DNA of 64,000 nt, from the NCBI GenBank assembly GCA_944389535.1, contig CALXMS010000005.1, positions 1 through 64,000 on the forward strand, read 5' to 3'. This document shows, piece by piece, positions 26,435-35,794 of this stretch. Below the pieces are notes generated by a model, which saw only the letters and a program-made list of their open reading frames with translations, was not told the origin of the DNA and did no database searches. The DNA comes from an uncultured Alphaproteobacteria bacterium (GTDB taxonomy: Bacteria > Pseudomonadota > Alphaproteobacteria > Rs-D84). The translations under genes were made by a program, and so were the position numbers. Numbering within the stretch: position 1 is the first letter of the stretch; each line of letters starts with the position of its first letter.

Positions 26435-28366
26435 ATGGAAGTCGGACAACTTTTTTGGATTATTTTTGGTACATTAGGCGGCTTACTGTTTTTGGCGATA
26501 ATAACCTTGTTTTTCGTGTCCAGAAAGTCACAGAAGGTTATGCAGTCTTTATTAACCATAATGACCAAACCAGAAAACGCAAAAATACAAGATGCAGTTA
26601 GGGTGTTAAATTCTATTCTTGCGGATGAAATGATAAAAATGGAATCCAATTTCCAAAACATTCGTGATGAACTAGCTGCTCAGATAAACGCAGCAAATGA
26701 ATTAAAAAAATCCTTGGACGAACAAAATGCTAAACTGACTGCAACGACTGATGATACGACAAAGAAAATAGCCTTAATGTCTCAACGTCTTGAAAACACC
26801 GTATCTGCTTTAAACGGTATAGTTGAATCTAGTGGCTGGCAAGACGTAGAAATGTCCACAGAAAAATTTAATGCCACTGTTAATGATCTTTTAGACAGAA
26901 TAGAAACAACGACAAATAATACGAACGATCAAATTTCAAACGTCCAAACTAATATTGATAAATGGCTAGAAACAAGCGGTAACCTTTCGCAACAATTGCA
27001 GACAGAATTTGATACTAATACAGAACAAATGAAAAACATAAATGTCGAATACGAAAGTATGCGTCAGAATTTGACAGAATTAGCCAAATCAACTGCAGAC
27101 GGGTTCGAAAACGTTAAGACTGCTGCGACTGATTATGCAGACATAATGACGAATAACAATAACCAACTTGACGAACACTTAACAAAGCTTGATTCTTTTG
27201 GCAAACAGGCTAAGAAGCAATTAACAAGCCAGGTAAATACATTGACTAATACCGCAAATGTTGTTGCCGGACAAGTACGTTTATCCGAAACGTCGATAGA
27301 ATCGCAGGTTCGCAAATTGACAGATGCCGTTGAAACGTTAATGTCATCTGCGACTTCTACTGAAACTGCTGTACGCAATATTTCAAAAGAACTAACGGAA
27401 TTATGTAATCACTTTAACAAAGATATTCGCGGATTTACTAACGACATTGTCGGGGAATTAAATACAGTATCTGGTGTTGCGAATTCTACATTAGAAAATA
27501 CTCGTTCCGCCGCTGGGGCATTTTCGGAATCTGTGAAAGCCATGGCAACAGGTGTTCGTGAAACGTTAATAGAAATGAATACTGCGCATACACAATTATC
27601 TGGGCAATCAGAAAACCTGATAAAAATGTCTGCGGAAACAACCGCCCAATTGCAACCGTTGTCAGAGTTAATAGAGAAATACTATTCGGCCCTGCCCGAT
27701 TTAGCGCGAGATTCCGTCAGTACAGGTGATAATCTGCAGAAAATCGTTGAATCTTTGAACGAAAAAATATCCCTTATGAAACAAACGGTAAGCGAATCAA
27801 CAACTACCATAGCGGATTCTGCTGGTAAATTAGAAGACTTGGCTGGTCAATCTAGACAACAGATGATAGATTTGATGTCTGACTATGCAAAAGCGGTAAA
27901 CACCATGCAGACTTTAAATAAGCAAATGATGGTTGCACGCGCTACAGCACCGATGGATGCAATAAATATAACACCTAATGCTGCACCTATATACGGTCGT
28001 GTAAGCCCACAAGATTTTTTAAAACAAAGCGAACGTATGTTTGAAAAGTTACATGAACAAACAATGGATTTGACAAGGGCATCTGGAGCTGAAATACCTG
28101 ACGTTGTTTGGAAGAAGTATCATAATGGGGACAAAACGATATTTTCTAAATGGTTCGCAAAAATTATAGCGGCAGCAGATAAAAAACAAATTCGAGAAAT
28201 GTTGAAGACAAATGCCGCATTTAAATCACAGGCTACACAATTTGTACGTAGTTTCGATAAAATATTAACTGCTGCCCGCCAAGCAGATGGCACAGATAAA
28301 CTTGCCGGGACGATCACAAAGACGGACTTGGGACAGATTTATATTGCTTTGCAAGCACAGCTTTAA
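26435..28366 (+). CDS. Membrane-anchored long coiled-coil protein
   Basis: 643 aa. One N-terminal membrane segment (about 5-28, QLFWIIFGTLGGLLFLAIITLFF) is followed by about 450 residues of Thr/Asn/Ser/Gln-rich coiled coil that resembles the signalling rod of chemotaxis receptors but lacks their hairpin tip. The C-terminal 120 residues look globular (SPQDFLKQSERMFEKLHEQT, VVWKKYHNGDKTIFSKWFAKI, QFVRSFDKILTAA). The ribosome binding site is a run of seven G about 6 bases from the ATG. Divergent from addA and convergent with tmk. A structural or polar-organising role is possible; function unknown. Confidence 0.8.
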   Translation: MEVGQLFWIIFGTLGGLLFLAIITLFFVSRKSQKVMQSLLTIMTKPENAKIQDAVRVLNSILADEMIKMESNFQNIRDELAAQINAANELKKSLDEQNAKLTATTDDTTKKIALMSQRLENTVSALNGIVESSGWQDVEMSTEKFNATVNDLLDRIETTTNNTNDQISNVQTNIDKWLETSGNLSQQLQTEFDTNTEQMKNINVEYESMRQNLTELAKSTADGFENVKTAATDYADIMTNNNNQLDEHLTKLDSFGKQAKKQLTSQVNTLTNTANVVAGQVRLSETSIESQVRKLTDAVETLMSSATSTETAVRNISKELTELCNHFNKDIRGFTNDIVGELNTVSGVANSTLENTRSAAGAFSESVKAMATGVRETLIEMNTAHTQLSGQSENLIKMSAETTAQLQPLSELIEKYYSALPDLARDSVSTGDNLQKIVESLNEKISLMKQTVSESTTTIADSAGKLEDLAGQSRQQMIDLMSDYAKAVNTMQTLNKQMMVARATAPMDAINITPNAAPIYGRVSPQDFLKQSERMFEKLHEQTMDLTRASGAEIPDVVWKKYHNGDKTIFSKWFAKIIAAADKKQIREMLKTNAAFKSQATQFVRSFDKILTAARQADGTDKLAGTITKTDLGQIYIALQAQL

Positions 28367-28374
28367 ATAAACGG

Positions 28375-29061
28375 CTATTTAATTCGATTATTTAATAATT
28401 TATCAATAATTGGGCGCAAATGCATAAAAACTTCTTCTATGCCCATTCTGACACCATCCGAGCGCATTTCGTCAACCACCGTCCACTGCGTCGGATTTTG
28501 TAAGGCAATTTGCTTATATACACTTGATACGTCATATAATAATTTAAAGTCACTTTCATGAATGTCTGGCGTGCCGTTTTGATATTGCTTTAAACCGGTC
28601 GTGCGCATATCATACGATATTTTTGGATCTAAATATAAATAAATATTATGGTTCGGCCGAATTATACCCAGTTGAGTAAATTCTAAATCTTCCATAAACT
28701 TAATTTTCTGTTCCCATTGTTCTTTAGGACATTTAGCAACAGAAAAAGAATTACTATAAGTATACCTGTCCAATATTACCCATTTACCTTCTTTTAACCA
28801 TTGTGCAATTATAGGTTGGTGCTGTAATCGATCTAAAGCATATGGCAACATTGTATATTCAGCGGGCAGATCACGTGTGGCACCGAATTTACCATTTAAG
28901 TAATCTTTTACCAACTTTCCAAAAAACTCGCTATATCGTGGAAAATCTAACGTTTCCGCACTTATACCACGTTGCCGTAAATAATTTATAATATTCTGGA
29001 CTTGGGTATGTTTACCTGCCTTATCGGTTCCCTCTATTGCTATCATATAACCCTGTTTCAT
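28375..29061 (-). CDS. tmk: Thymidylate kinase
   Basis: Phosphorylates dTMP to dTDP. 228 aa. P-loop EGTDKAGKHTQ has His where most have Thr or Ser; FPRYSEFFGKLVKDYLNGKFG, YALDRLQH and VILDRYTYSNSF (DRY motif) follow, then IYLYLDPKIS. The PRYSEFFGKLVKDYLNG sequence places it in the longer branch with relatives in Firmicutes and eukaryotes, unlike the E. coli-type enzyme of about 210 aa. AAAGG lies upstream of the ATG. Downstream of rpoD on the same strand but separated from it by a terminator. Confidence 0.88.
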   Translation of the reverse strand: MKQGYMIAIEGTDKAGKHTQVQNIINYLRQRGISAETLDFPRYSEFFGKLVKDYLNGKFGATRDLPAEYTMLPYALDRLQHQPIIAQWLKEGKWVILDRYTYSNSFSVAKCPKEQWEQKIKFMEDLEFTQLGIIRPNHNIYLYLDPKISYDMRTTGLKQYQNGTPDIHESDFKLLYDVSSVYKQIALQNPTQWTVVDEMRSDGVRMGIEEVFMHLRPIIDKLLNNRIK

Positions 29062-29077
29062 TTTTTACCTTTTGTGT

Positions 29078-29109
29078 AAAAAATCCCGCTATGATAGGCG
29101 GGATTTTTT
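29078..29109 (-). terminator. Terminator of rpoD
   Basis: AAATCCCGC-tatgatag-GCGGGATTT with A-run and T-run flanks overlaps the rpoD stop codon and precedes tmk. Confidence 0.85.
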
Positions 29110-31195
29110 ATTCTTCTAAGAAACTGCGTAGTTTACGCGCACGTGTCGGATGTTTTAATTTATTCAAAGCCTTTTGTTCAATCTGACGAATACGTTCACG
29201 AGTAACACCTATATATTCACCGACTTCTTCCAAAGTGCTTGTCTTATTCGTGCTCATACCAAAACGTTGACGCAAAACAGTTTCTTCTTTTGGATCTAGT
29301 TCAGACAGAATCTGCGTTACAATTTTACGTAAATTCTTTTGAGCAGCAGACACAAATGGATTTTTTGCTGTTTCATCAGCAATAATTTCTATACGACTGC
29401 TGTCATCTTCTGTACCGACAGGAGCTTCCAAAGAAATAGGTTTCAGATTTACTTTTAATGCCTTATGGATCTTATCAACCGGCAAGTATATAATCTTTGA
29501 TAGTTCTTCTGGCGTTGGCTGACGACCATATTTATGCATGAACTGACGCGTTGCGCGCTGAATCTTATGAATATTGTCTATCATATGTACAGGTATGCGA
29601 ATTGTACGCGCTTGATCGGCAATGCTTCTAGAAATCCCCTGCTGAATCCAATTGGTTGCATACGTTGAAAATTTATTACCTAAACGATAATCAAACTTGT
29701 CTACCGCTTTCATAAGTCCGATGTTACCGTCTTGAACTAAATCAGAAAAATCTAGTCCTAAGCCACGATTGCTAGATTTCTTCGCAAACTTTATAACTAA
29801 GCGCAGGTTAGCCTCTATCATCTCACGTTTTGCTCTTGCTGCTTCGGCTTGACCGCGACGAACAAGTTCTACTACTTTTTTATACTCACTTGTTGGTTGC
29901 CCTGTTTCAGTAGCAATTGCAGTGATATCTTCTTGGATTTTTAAAATATCTTTTTCGTGTTTCTTAGCAAAATTTGCCCATACTGCATTCTTGCTGCGCA
30001 TTAATTTTTTTACCCAATTACGGTTAATTTCATTACCCGTATATTCGGACAAGAAATCTTCACGCTTAATTTTATTTGCCATGGCAAGGCGTAATAATTT
30101 ACCCTCTAAACCCATAAGCAATTGATCTCTTTTAGTCAACTGCTCTAAAATTTCTGCGATTCTATCGTCGTTTAAACGTATTTTGCTTACATGTTCAAAC
30201 AGCTCTAAACGCATTTTAGTATATTTCTTTTCTAAAGCCTCATCAGGTTTAGAAGAGGTTTCTAAGTTTTCTAATCTTTTCGCCTGTAATTTTTGCATAT
30301 TATTAAATATACGCTTTATCTTGCCAAACAGTTCCATTACCATCGGCATCAAAGCTTCTTCCATTACAGGAATTGGAACACCAGATGTTCCGCGCGGCGT
30401 ATCTTCTTTTTTGATTCCGTCTTCATCTTCGTCTTCATCCTCATCTTCATCGTCGTCATCAGACATGGTTGATTCTTCTAAATCATCTAAATCATCATCA
30501 TCTAATTCATCGACATGTTCTACGCCCTTTGATTTCAAAGTTTCTGAAATTGCCGCCAGTGATTTTTGTTCTGCGTCACTAGAATACATTACTTCCAAGT
30601 TAACAATGTAACGTAAACGAATATCATCATTTAATAATTGCTGATACCAGTCCAACATCGCTTTAATTGTCATCGGACTTTCACACAGTCCGTAAACCAT
30701 CAAACGAGATGCCGCTTCAATACGTTGCGCTATGGCAACTTCACCCGCCGCAGTTAAAAGTTGAACAGTACCAATTTGTTTTAAATATGATTGAACAGAA
30801 TCTTGTACACCAAGAACTAAATTACCTGTTTGACTGCGTTCTAGTTGTTTGGCGTAATGTTCATAATCATCATCATTAACATCAACCTGCTCTGCGTCTG
30901 CGTTCAATAAATTGCGAGTTTTATCAAGTTGATTATCGGAATCATCGTCGTCATAATATTTTTCCATGTTTTTGGAAAAATTATCTGTTTCTAATATTTC
31001 CAGCCCCAAGTCTTGTTGGAAAAAATCCAGGACTTCTTCTTGCTCTTTTTCTGGGACTTCATCGGCTTCTGTTGCGGCACTAAAATCCATCTTGGACAAA
31101 TAACCAATTTCTACCGCACTAGTAGCCAATTTCTGTAAATTTTCTGGTAATGACTCAATCAATAACTTGGTTGCTGCGTCTAAATTCTTAGCCAT
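29108..31195 (-). CDS. rpoD: RNA polymerase sigma factor RpoD (sigma-70)
   Basis: Housekeeping sigma factor. Start set at ATG 31195 (MAKNLDAATKLL), 695 aa, with GGAAGG 7 bases upstream; the GTG at 31201 is less likely. Region 1.1 at the N-terminus, then an acidic run near residues 240-270 (DDDDEDEDEDEDEDG) in the non-conserved region. Region 2 has RLVIKFAKKSSNRGLGLDFSDLVQDGN and KFDYRLGNKFSTYATNWIQQGI; region 4 has ETVLRQRFGM and STLEEVGEYIGVTRERIRQIE. It fits the TTGACA/TATAAT-like promoters seen in the window. Confidence 0.98.
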   Translation of the reverse strand: MAKNLDAATKLLIESLPENLQKLATSAVEIGYLSKMDFSAATEADEVPEKEQEEVLDFFQQDLGLEILETDNFSKNMEKYYDDDDSDNQLDKTRNLLNADAEQVDVNDDDYEHYAKQLERSQTGNLVLGVQDSVQSYLKQIGTVQLLTAAGEVAIAQRIEAASRLMVYGLCESPMTIKAMLDWYQQLLNDDIRLRYIVNLEVMYSSDAEQKSLAAISETLKSKGVEHVDELDDDDLDDLEESTMSDDDDEDEDEDEDEDGIKKEDTPRGTSGVPIPVMEEALMPMVMELFGKIKRIFNNMQKLQAKRLENLETSSKPDEALEKKYTKMRLELFEHVSKIRLNDDRIAEILEQLTKRDQLLMGLEGKLLRLAMANKIKREDFLSEYTGNEINRNWVKKLMRSKNAVWANFAKKHEKDILKIQEDITAIATETGQPTSEYKKVVELVRRGQAEAARAKREMIEANLRLVIKFAKKSSNRGLGLDFSDLVQDGNIGLMKAVDKFDYRLGNKFSTYATNWIQQGISRSIADQARTIRIPVHMIDNIHKIQRATRQFMHKYGRQPTPEELSKIIYLPVDKIHKALKVNLKPISLEAPVGTEDDSSRIEIIADETAKNPFVSAAQKNLRKIVTQILSELDPKEETVLRQRFGMSTNKTSTLEEVGEYIGVTRERIRQIEQKALNKLKHPTRARKLRSFLEE

Positions 31196-31222
31196 AAACA
31201 CGCCTTCCCATATATTCGTTAA

Positions 31223-31747
31223 TTATTTTTGTTTTCTTGCTTTGGCAACTGCGTCATGAAGCGCAGATTCTGACACCAACCCCAGAACAATTGGACTTTG
31301 TATTTGAATTATTGAATAAGATTTATGAGTTTTGTTTCTTACCGATGCAACAGTTGGATTTGTACTACGCATTAATCTTGCAACTTGGCCATCAGACAAT
31401 TCGGGATAATTTTTTATAATCCACAAAATACCACCCAAACGGTTCTGACGATGTAATTTAGGAGTGTACCCAACCCCTTTCTTATTTTGTGCCTTTTGAG
31501 CGTTGACGATTTCTTCACGTAATTCCAAGCGAGCTTCAGGATCAGCCTCGCACCGTTCAATGTCTTCCCTCTTTAATTGCCCGTTTAAAATCGGGTTTAA
31601 ACCTTGAACTTTTGTGGTTTCAGCATCAGCAATGTTTTTAACTTCTAATTCATGCAAACCACAGAAATCTGCAATCTGTTCAAACGTCAAAGACGTGTTT
31701 TCAATCAACCACAAAGCTGTGGACTTTGGCATATATGGGTAATTCAT
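31223..31747 (-). CDS. TrcR-like cell-cycle transcriptional regulator (DUF1013)
   Basis: 174 aa from ATG 31747 (MNYPYMPKSTALWLIENTSLTFEQIADFCGLHELEV), chosen because the family starts with PxMPKxTAxWL and a GAGG site lies upstream; the longer frame adds 13 residues without family support. Helix-turn-helix-like segments are EQIADFCGLHELEV and SDGQVARLMRSTNPTVASVRN. DUF1013 is restricted to Alphaproteobacteria, and its Caulobacter member is the cell-cycle regulator TrcR, linked with RNA polymerase. Its position next to rpoD fits. Followed by a terminator. Confidence 0.88.
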   Translation of the reverse strand: MNYPYMPKSTALWLIENTSLTFEQIADFCGLHELEVKNIADAETTKVQGLNPILNGQLKREDIERCEADPEARLELREEIVNAQKAQNKKGVGYTPKLHRQNRLGGILWIIKNYPELSDGQVARLMRSTNPTVASVRNKTHKSYSIIQIQSPIVLGLVSESALHDAVAKARKQK

Positions 31748-31822
31748 CGAACGTTCCTCTTGTTGCTGGGGTGCAATATACACCAAAATGCCTCTAATTT
31801 CAAGCCTTTTTTATATAAAATT

Positions 31823-31850
31823 AAAACTCGGGACTAAAATCCCGAGTTTT
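31823..31850 (-). terminator. Terminator of cysS
   Basis: AAAACTCGGG-actaaaat-CCCGAGTTTT, a perfect 10-bp stem just after the cysS stop codon and upstream of the DUF1013 gene. Confidence 0.85.
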
Positions 31851-31859
31851 CCGACAAAC

Positions 31860-33287
31860 CTAGACTTTTTTAATTATTTTTACCCCGTTTGGAGTATCCA
31901 TAATACTCCAACCTGCATTTTCTATTTGCGCTCGTATTTCGTCGGCTCTGCCCCAGTCTTTGGAAGCTTTTGCCGCCGCACGTGCATCAGCAAGCTTTTG
32001 AATATCATCAGGAACTGTCATACTTTCTAAATTATTTATTTTCTTGGCTCTATCAATGAATTGCAAGCCTAATAAATCGTCGACAAATTCAAACAAAGCG
32101 ATTTTTGTTGACGCGCTGATAGTATCATCACGTAATAAGTTTTGAATTTGCACCAAAGATTCAGCAGTTTTCATATTATCAGAAACCGGAGCTAAAATTT
32201 TATCTTTCCACGTTACAAAATCGCTTTCACTGAATTCACCGGGAACGGTATTCGCCAAAACATCAGCTAAACGTCTAACAAGATTTTTATATCCGTTTGC
32301 GGCAGAATCCATGGCTTCCCATGAAAACGCTAATTGGGTCTGATAATGTCCCAGCAATATAAGATATCTATAAACCATCGGATCATAACCACGTTTACGT
32401 ACTGAATCAAGACCAAGAAACTCACCTTTAGATTTACTCATCTTTTCCCCAGATTTATCAATCAAAAAGCTAAAATGCACCCAATAGTTTACCCAAGGAG
32501 CACCGGTAATCGGTTCTGATTGTGCTATTTCATTTGTATGATGTATTCTTGATAAATCTTCTCCGCCGGTATGAATATCAAAATGATTTCCCAGTAATTT
32601 CATACTCATTGCGCTGCATTCTGCATGCCAACCCGGGAACCCAATACCCCATGGGCTGTTCCACTCCATCTGACGCTTTTCGTTTTTAGGAGAAAATTTC
32701 CATAAAGCAAAATCCGTTGGGTTTCTTTTATCAGAATTATATTCTACTCTGGCACCAGCACGATTACCCGTTAAACTACCCCCTGTTAACTGCCCGTACG
32801 CAGCAAACTTACTTGTGTCGTAATAAATGCCATCCCCCGCGATTTCATACGTATACCCCAACTCTTCCAATTTTTTTACCAAATCAATTTGTTCGGCAAT
32901 ATAATCTGTGGCACGCGGCATATCCGTAGGACGAATTATATTTAAATCATCATAATCTCTTAAAAATTCATCCGTATAAAATTTCGCGATTTCCCACACA
33001 GACTTTTTATCGCGAGCTGCACCCTTTTCCATTTTATCATCGCCACTATCTGCATCATCGCTGCTTAAATGTCCGACATCTGTAATATTCATTACGTGAT
33101 GTACCTTATAACCATTTGCTAAGAACATTCGCTTCAGTATATCATTGTGTATCATTGTACGTAAATTACCGATATGTGCATAATGATAAACCGTTGGACC
33201 GCAAGAATAGAAACCCATTTTACCTGGGACTAATGGTTTAAATTCTTCAATTTTTCTTGACATAGTATTGAATAATCTGATTGTCAT
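31860..33287 (-). CDS. cysS: Cysteinyl-tRNA synthetase
   Basis: Charges tRNA-Cys; class I synthetase. 475 aa. HIGH-type motif YHYAHIGNLRTMI near the N-terminus with zinc ligand Cys29 in SCGPTVYH; FPGWHAECSAMSM, HTGGEDL and HHTNEIAQSEP in the middle; KMSKSKGEF as the KMSKS loop; C-terminal anticodon-binding part with DWGRADEIR. AAGGATG lies just before the ATG. Monocistronic. Demand for Cys-tRNA should be high given the two giant Cys-rich proteins. Confidence 0.98.
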   Translation of the reverse strand: MTIRLFNTMSRKIEEFKPLVPGKMGFYSCGPTVYHYAHIGNLRTMIHNDILKRMFLANGYKVHHVMNITDVGHLSSDDADSGDDKMEKGAARDKKSVWEIAKFYTDEFLRDYDDLNIIRPTDMPRATDYIAEQIDLVKKLEELGYTYEIAGDGIYYDTSKFAAYGQLTGGSLTGNRAGARVEYNSDKRNPTDFALWKFSPKNEKRQMEWNSPWGIGFPGWHAECSAMSMKLLGNHFDIHTGGEDLSRIHHTNEIAQSEPITGAPWVNYWVHFSFLIDKSGEKMSKSKGEFLGLDSVRKRGYDPMVYRYLILLGHYQTQLAFSWEAMDSAANGYKNLVRRLADVLANTVPGEFSESDFVTWKDKILAPVSDNMKTAESLVQIQNLLRDDTISASTKIALFEFVDDLLGLQFIDRAKKINNLESMTVPDDIQKLADARAAAKASKDWGRADEIRAQIENAGWSIMDTPNGVKIIKKV

Positions 33288-33430
33288 TGCACATCCTTTG
33301 TATAGTAATTTAATGATAATTAAATAGAATTTTTATTGCAAACAAAAACGTTTGCCGACAGAAAAGCAAATTAACGACAACAGTAAAAGTTAATAAATTT
33401 TATTGTCATTTTTATATAGAACTATGTAAC

Positions 33431-33519
33431 TGGCGGAGCGTATAGGACTCGAACCTATGGACCGCTATAACACGGTCACGGATTAGCAATCCGCTGCATT
33501 ACCACTCTGCCAACGCTCC
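33431..33519 (-). tRNA. tRNA-Ser(GCT)
   Basis: On the minus strand GGAGCGT/ACGCTCC acceptor stem, anticodon loop TTGCTAA giving GCT, a long variable arm (GACCGTG...CGGTC) typical of serine tRNAs, T arm GGTTCGAGTCC, discriminator G, encoded CCA. Confidence 0.95.
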
Positions 33520-33536
33520 GCGTGGTTGCGACGCTC

Positions 33537-33565
33537 ATTATACAGAAATCGTTTTTTAATTGCAA
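33537..33565 (-). promoter_or_regulatory. Promoter of tRNA-Ser(GCT)
   Basis: On the minus strand TTGCAA (33565-33560), 17-base spacer, TATAAT (33542-33537), 17 bases before the tRNA. Confidence 0.8.
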
Positions 33566-33586
33566 GCCGGAAAATTTATAAAAATG

Positions 33587-33608
33587 AACGCCTTTAAATA
33601 AAGGCGTT
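33587..33608 (-). terminator. Terminator of the accD-accA fusion gene
   Basis: AACGCCTTT-aaata-AAGGCGTT; on the minus strand it is followed by TCATTTTT. Confidence 0.75.
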
Positions 33609-33616
33609 TAAGTACA

Positions 33617-35359
33617 TTAATGTTCGTCTACATTATGTTCCGGAGAACAGAAATCTACGTCTCGCGTCATTGCCAAAAACTTTTCTGCACGCCGAACAGA
33701 CATATTACCTTTTTTATTTTTCTGTAAATCATGAATTTGTTCAGAAACAGCTGTTGCTAACAACTCCATAGTTGTCTGCCAATCCGTATGCGCACCACCG
33801 GAAGGTTCATCAATAATCTGATCGATAACGTTTAAATCTGCCATATCTCGTGCCGTAAGTTTCATCGCTTTGGCGGCAACGGCTTTATACTTATTATCCT
33901 TCCATAAAATACTGGCACAAGATTCAGGTGAAATAACAGAATATATTGTGTTTTCTAACATTAATACTCTATCACCTGTACCAATGGCAATTGCACCGCC
34001 ACTGCCGCCCTCACCCACATTGACGGCAACATATGGTGTATTAACGCTTAAACCCGTCGCTATCGTTTCAGCAATAGCCTGTGACTGTCCGCGTTCTTCA
34101 GCGGCACTGCCAGCAAAAGCCCCAGCAGTATCAAACAATGAAATTATTGGCAATTTAAACTTTTCTGCTAAACGCATTAAACGTTGTGCTTTGCGATATC
34201 CCTCAGGATTCGGCATCCCGAAACGATGAAATTGCCGCGTTTCAATTGTACGACCTTTTTCTTGCCCTATTATTACGGCCGGAATATCGCGCCAATAACC
34301 AATGCCACCACACATAGCAGGATCTTCACCAAACAACCGATCTCCGGCAAGATATGTCCAATCTTCAACAATCCCGTTTATATAATCTAAAAAATGGGGT
34401 CTATTTTCATTTCGTGCTAATAAGACTTTGTCATATGCCTCATTTTCGCCCATACCCCGAACCTTTTTATTATCCTGTGCGGGCGTATTCACATTAATTG
34501 AATGTGGAGTATGAGGTTGTTTCGTCAGTACCTTCAATATTTTTTCTATTCTTTCTTTTAATTCGGTACGTGGTACCACCATATCAACCATACCGTGTTC
34601 ATATAAATATTCAGCTGTTTGAAAGTTAGACGGCAACTTTTCACGAATATTTTGTTCAATTACGCGACGACCAGCAAAACCTATACGCGCACCTTTTTCA
34701 GCAATATGAATGTCACCCAGCATGGCAAACGACGCCGTTACCCCACCAAATGTAGGGTCGGTTAACAGAACTATATATGGAATTCCGTTTTCATGAAGTT
34801 TGTTAACTGCAACTGTTGTACGCGCCATTTGCATCAATGACAGAATGTTTTCCTGCATACGAGCACCACCACTGCACGTCACCATTATAAAAGGTTGGTT
34901 TAACTCTATTGCATGTTCCATACTTGCTACTATACCGTCGCCGGCTGCGCGCCCCATAGAACCTAATAAGAAGTCACCGTTAAGCACACATATTGTTGTT
35001 GGTATTCCACCAATGATACCATCTGCAGTTGTTATGGCATCGTTATAACCCGTTTCGTTTCTGGCCTCTATCAAGCGATCTTTATATGCTTTACGATCTA
35101 CAAAATCTAACGGATCATCACAAACGATCGGAAGATTTAAACGAGTCCATTCGTTATTATCAAATAACAAATCAAACCTTTGCTTAGGCGTCATTATGAA
35201 AGCCCGACCGCATCGCGGACATATATAATGATTTGTTTTATAATCTTTATAATATACTAATCTTCCGCAAGATTCGCACTTTATCCACATCAATCTACGA
35301 ATTCTATCGTAACGTTCCCGATTATGATTTTTGATCCCAGATTTTTTACCAAATAACAT
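33617..35359 (-). CDS. accDA: Acetyl-CoA carboxylase carboxyltransferase, fused beta-alpha (AccD-AccA)
   Basis: 580 aa. Transfers the carboxyl group from biotin-BCCP to acetyl-CoA, the first step of fatty-acid synthesis. Residues 1 to about 275 are AccD: zinc ribbon Cys28-x2-Cys31 and Cys47-x2-Cys50, MGRAAGDGIVASMEHAI, TCSGGARMQENILSLMQM and TDPTFGGVTASFAMLGDI. After a linker, about 300 to 580 is AccA: DRLFGEDPAMCGGI, RFGMPNPEGYRKAQRLM, LFDTAGAFAGSAAEERGQS, GEGGSGGAIAIGTGDRVLML and SPESCASILWKD. In most proteobacteria these are separate genes. ihfB lies directly upstream. Confidence 0.93.
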   Translation of the reverse strand: MLFGKKSGIKNHNRERYDRIRRLMWIKCESCGRLVYYKDYKTNHYICPRCGRAFIMTPKQRFDLLFDNNEWTRLNLPIVCDDPLDFVDRKAYKDRLIEARNETGYNDAITTADGIIGGIPTTICVLNGDFLLGSMGRAAGDGIVASMEHAIELNQPFIMVTCSGGARMQENILSLMQMARTTVAVNKLHENGIPYIVLLTDPTFGGVTASFAMLGDIHIAEKGARIGFAGRRVIEQNIREKLPSNFQTAEYLYEHGMVDMVVPRTELKERIEKILKVLTKQPHTPHSINVNTPAQDNKKVRGMGENEAYDKVLLARNENRPHFLDYINGIVEDWTYLAGDRLFGEDPAMCGGIGYWRDIPAVIIGQEKGRTIETRQFHRFGMPNPEGYRKAQRLMRLAEKFKLPIISLFDTAGAFAGSAAEERGQSQAIAETIATGLSVNTPYVAVNVGEGGSGGAIAIGTGDRVLMLENTIYSVISPESCASILWKDNKYKAVAAKAMKLTARDMADLNVIDQIIDEPSGGAHTDWQTTMELLATAVSEQIHDLQKNKKGNMSVRRAEKFLAMTRDVDFCSPEHNVDEH

Positions 35360-35363
35360 TTTA

Positions 35364-35642
35364 TTATCCGTTCATCTTTTTAGTTAACTCACGGCTAGGC
35401 TTAAACAAAATAGTGGTACTTGCCTCCAAATGCATTGGTTGACCAGTACATGGATTATATCCAATTTTCGTCGCCCGTGCGCGCGGTTGAAACGTTCCAA
35501 ATCCTCTAACTTCAATCCTATTTCCATCTGCGACTGATTCAATCATTTGATCTGCCACTGTATCTAATATCGCAGCAGCATCAGTCGCACGCATATGTTT
35601 AAATTGAACTTGAATAGATCTTACAATATCAGAGCGTTTCAT
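35364..35642 (-). CDS. ihfB: Integration host factor beta / HU-family DNA-bending protein
   Basis: 92 aa, usual length for IhfB. MKRSDIVRSIQVQF start, RIEVRGFGTFQPRARATKIGYNPCTGQPM spans the beta arms with the conserved Pro, and ILFKPSRELTKKM ends the protein. The VRGFGTF and basic N-terminus favour IHF-beta over HU, but the Cys in YNPCTG is unusual (usually RNPKTG). AAGG is upstream of the ATG. It lies 4 bases upstream of the accDA gene, so the two are probably co-transcribed. Confidence 0.85.
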   Translation of the reverse strand: MKRSDIVRSIQVQFKHMRATDAAAILDTVADQMIESVADGNRIEVRGFGTFQPRARATKIGYNPCTGQPMHLEASTTILFKPSRELTKKMNG

Positions 35643-35794
35643 ACATTATTCCTTTTCGTTTAGAACTTATTATGAAATTCTTATCGAATTTTATCAAGAA
35701 CAAAGTTTTTTAACATAATTAAAAGATTATCTACCTATGTCAGCAAGCCTTTTTACGGCTTATAATCATTTTATGTTAACTAAGGAGATAAAAT

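Noticed and set aside
26435-28366. Methyl-accepting chemotaxis protein or RmuC
   Set aside because: The coiled coil is similar in composition, but the conserved receptor tip and the RmuC nuclease domain are absent.
30183-30611. 142-aa plus-strand frame with a Ser run
   Set aside because: Antisense shadow of the acidic run in rpoD.
29108-31195. Stress or alternative sigma factor
   Set aside because: Regions 1.1, 2 and 4 and the non-conserved insertion match housekeeping RpoD.
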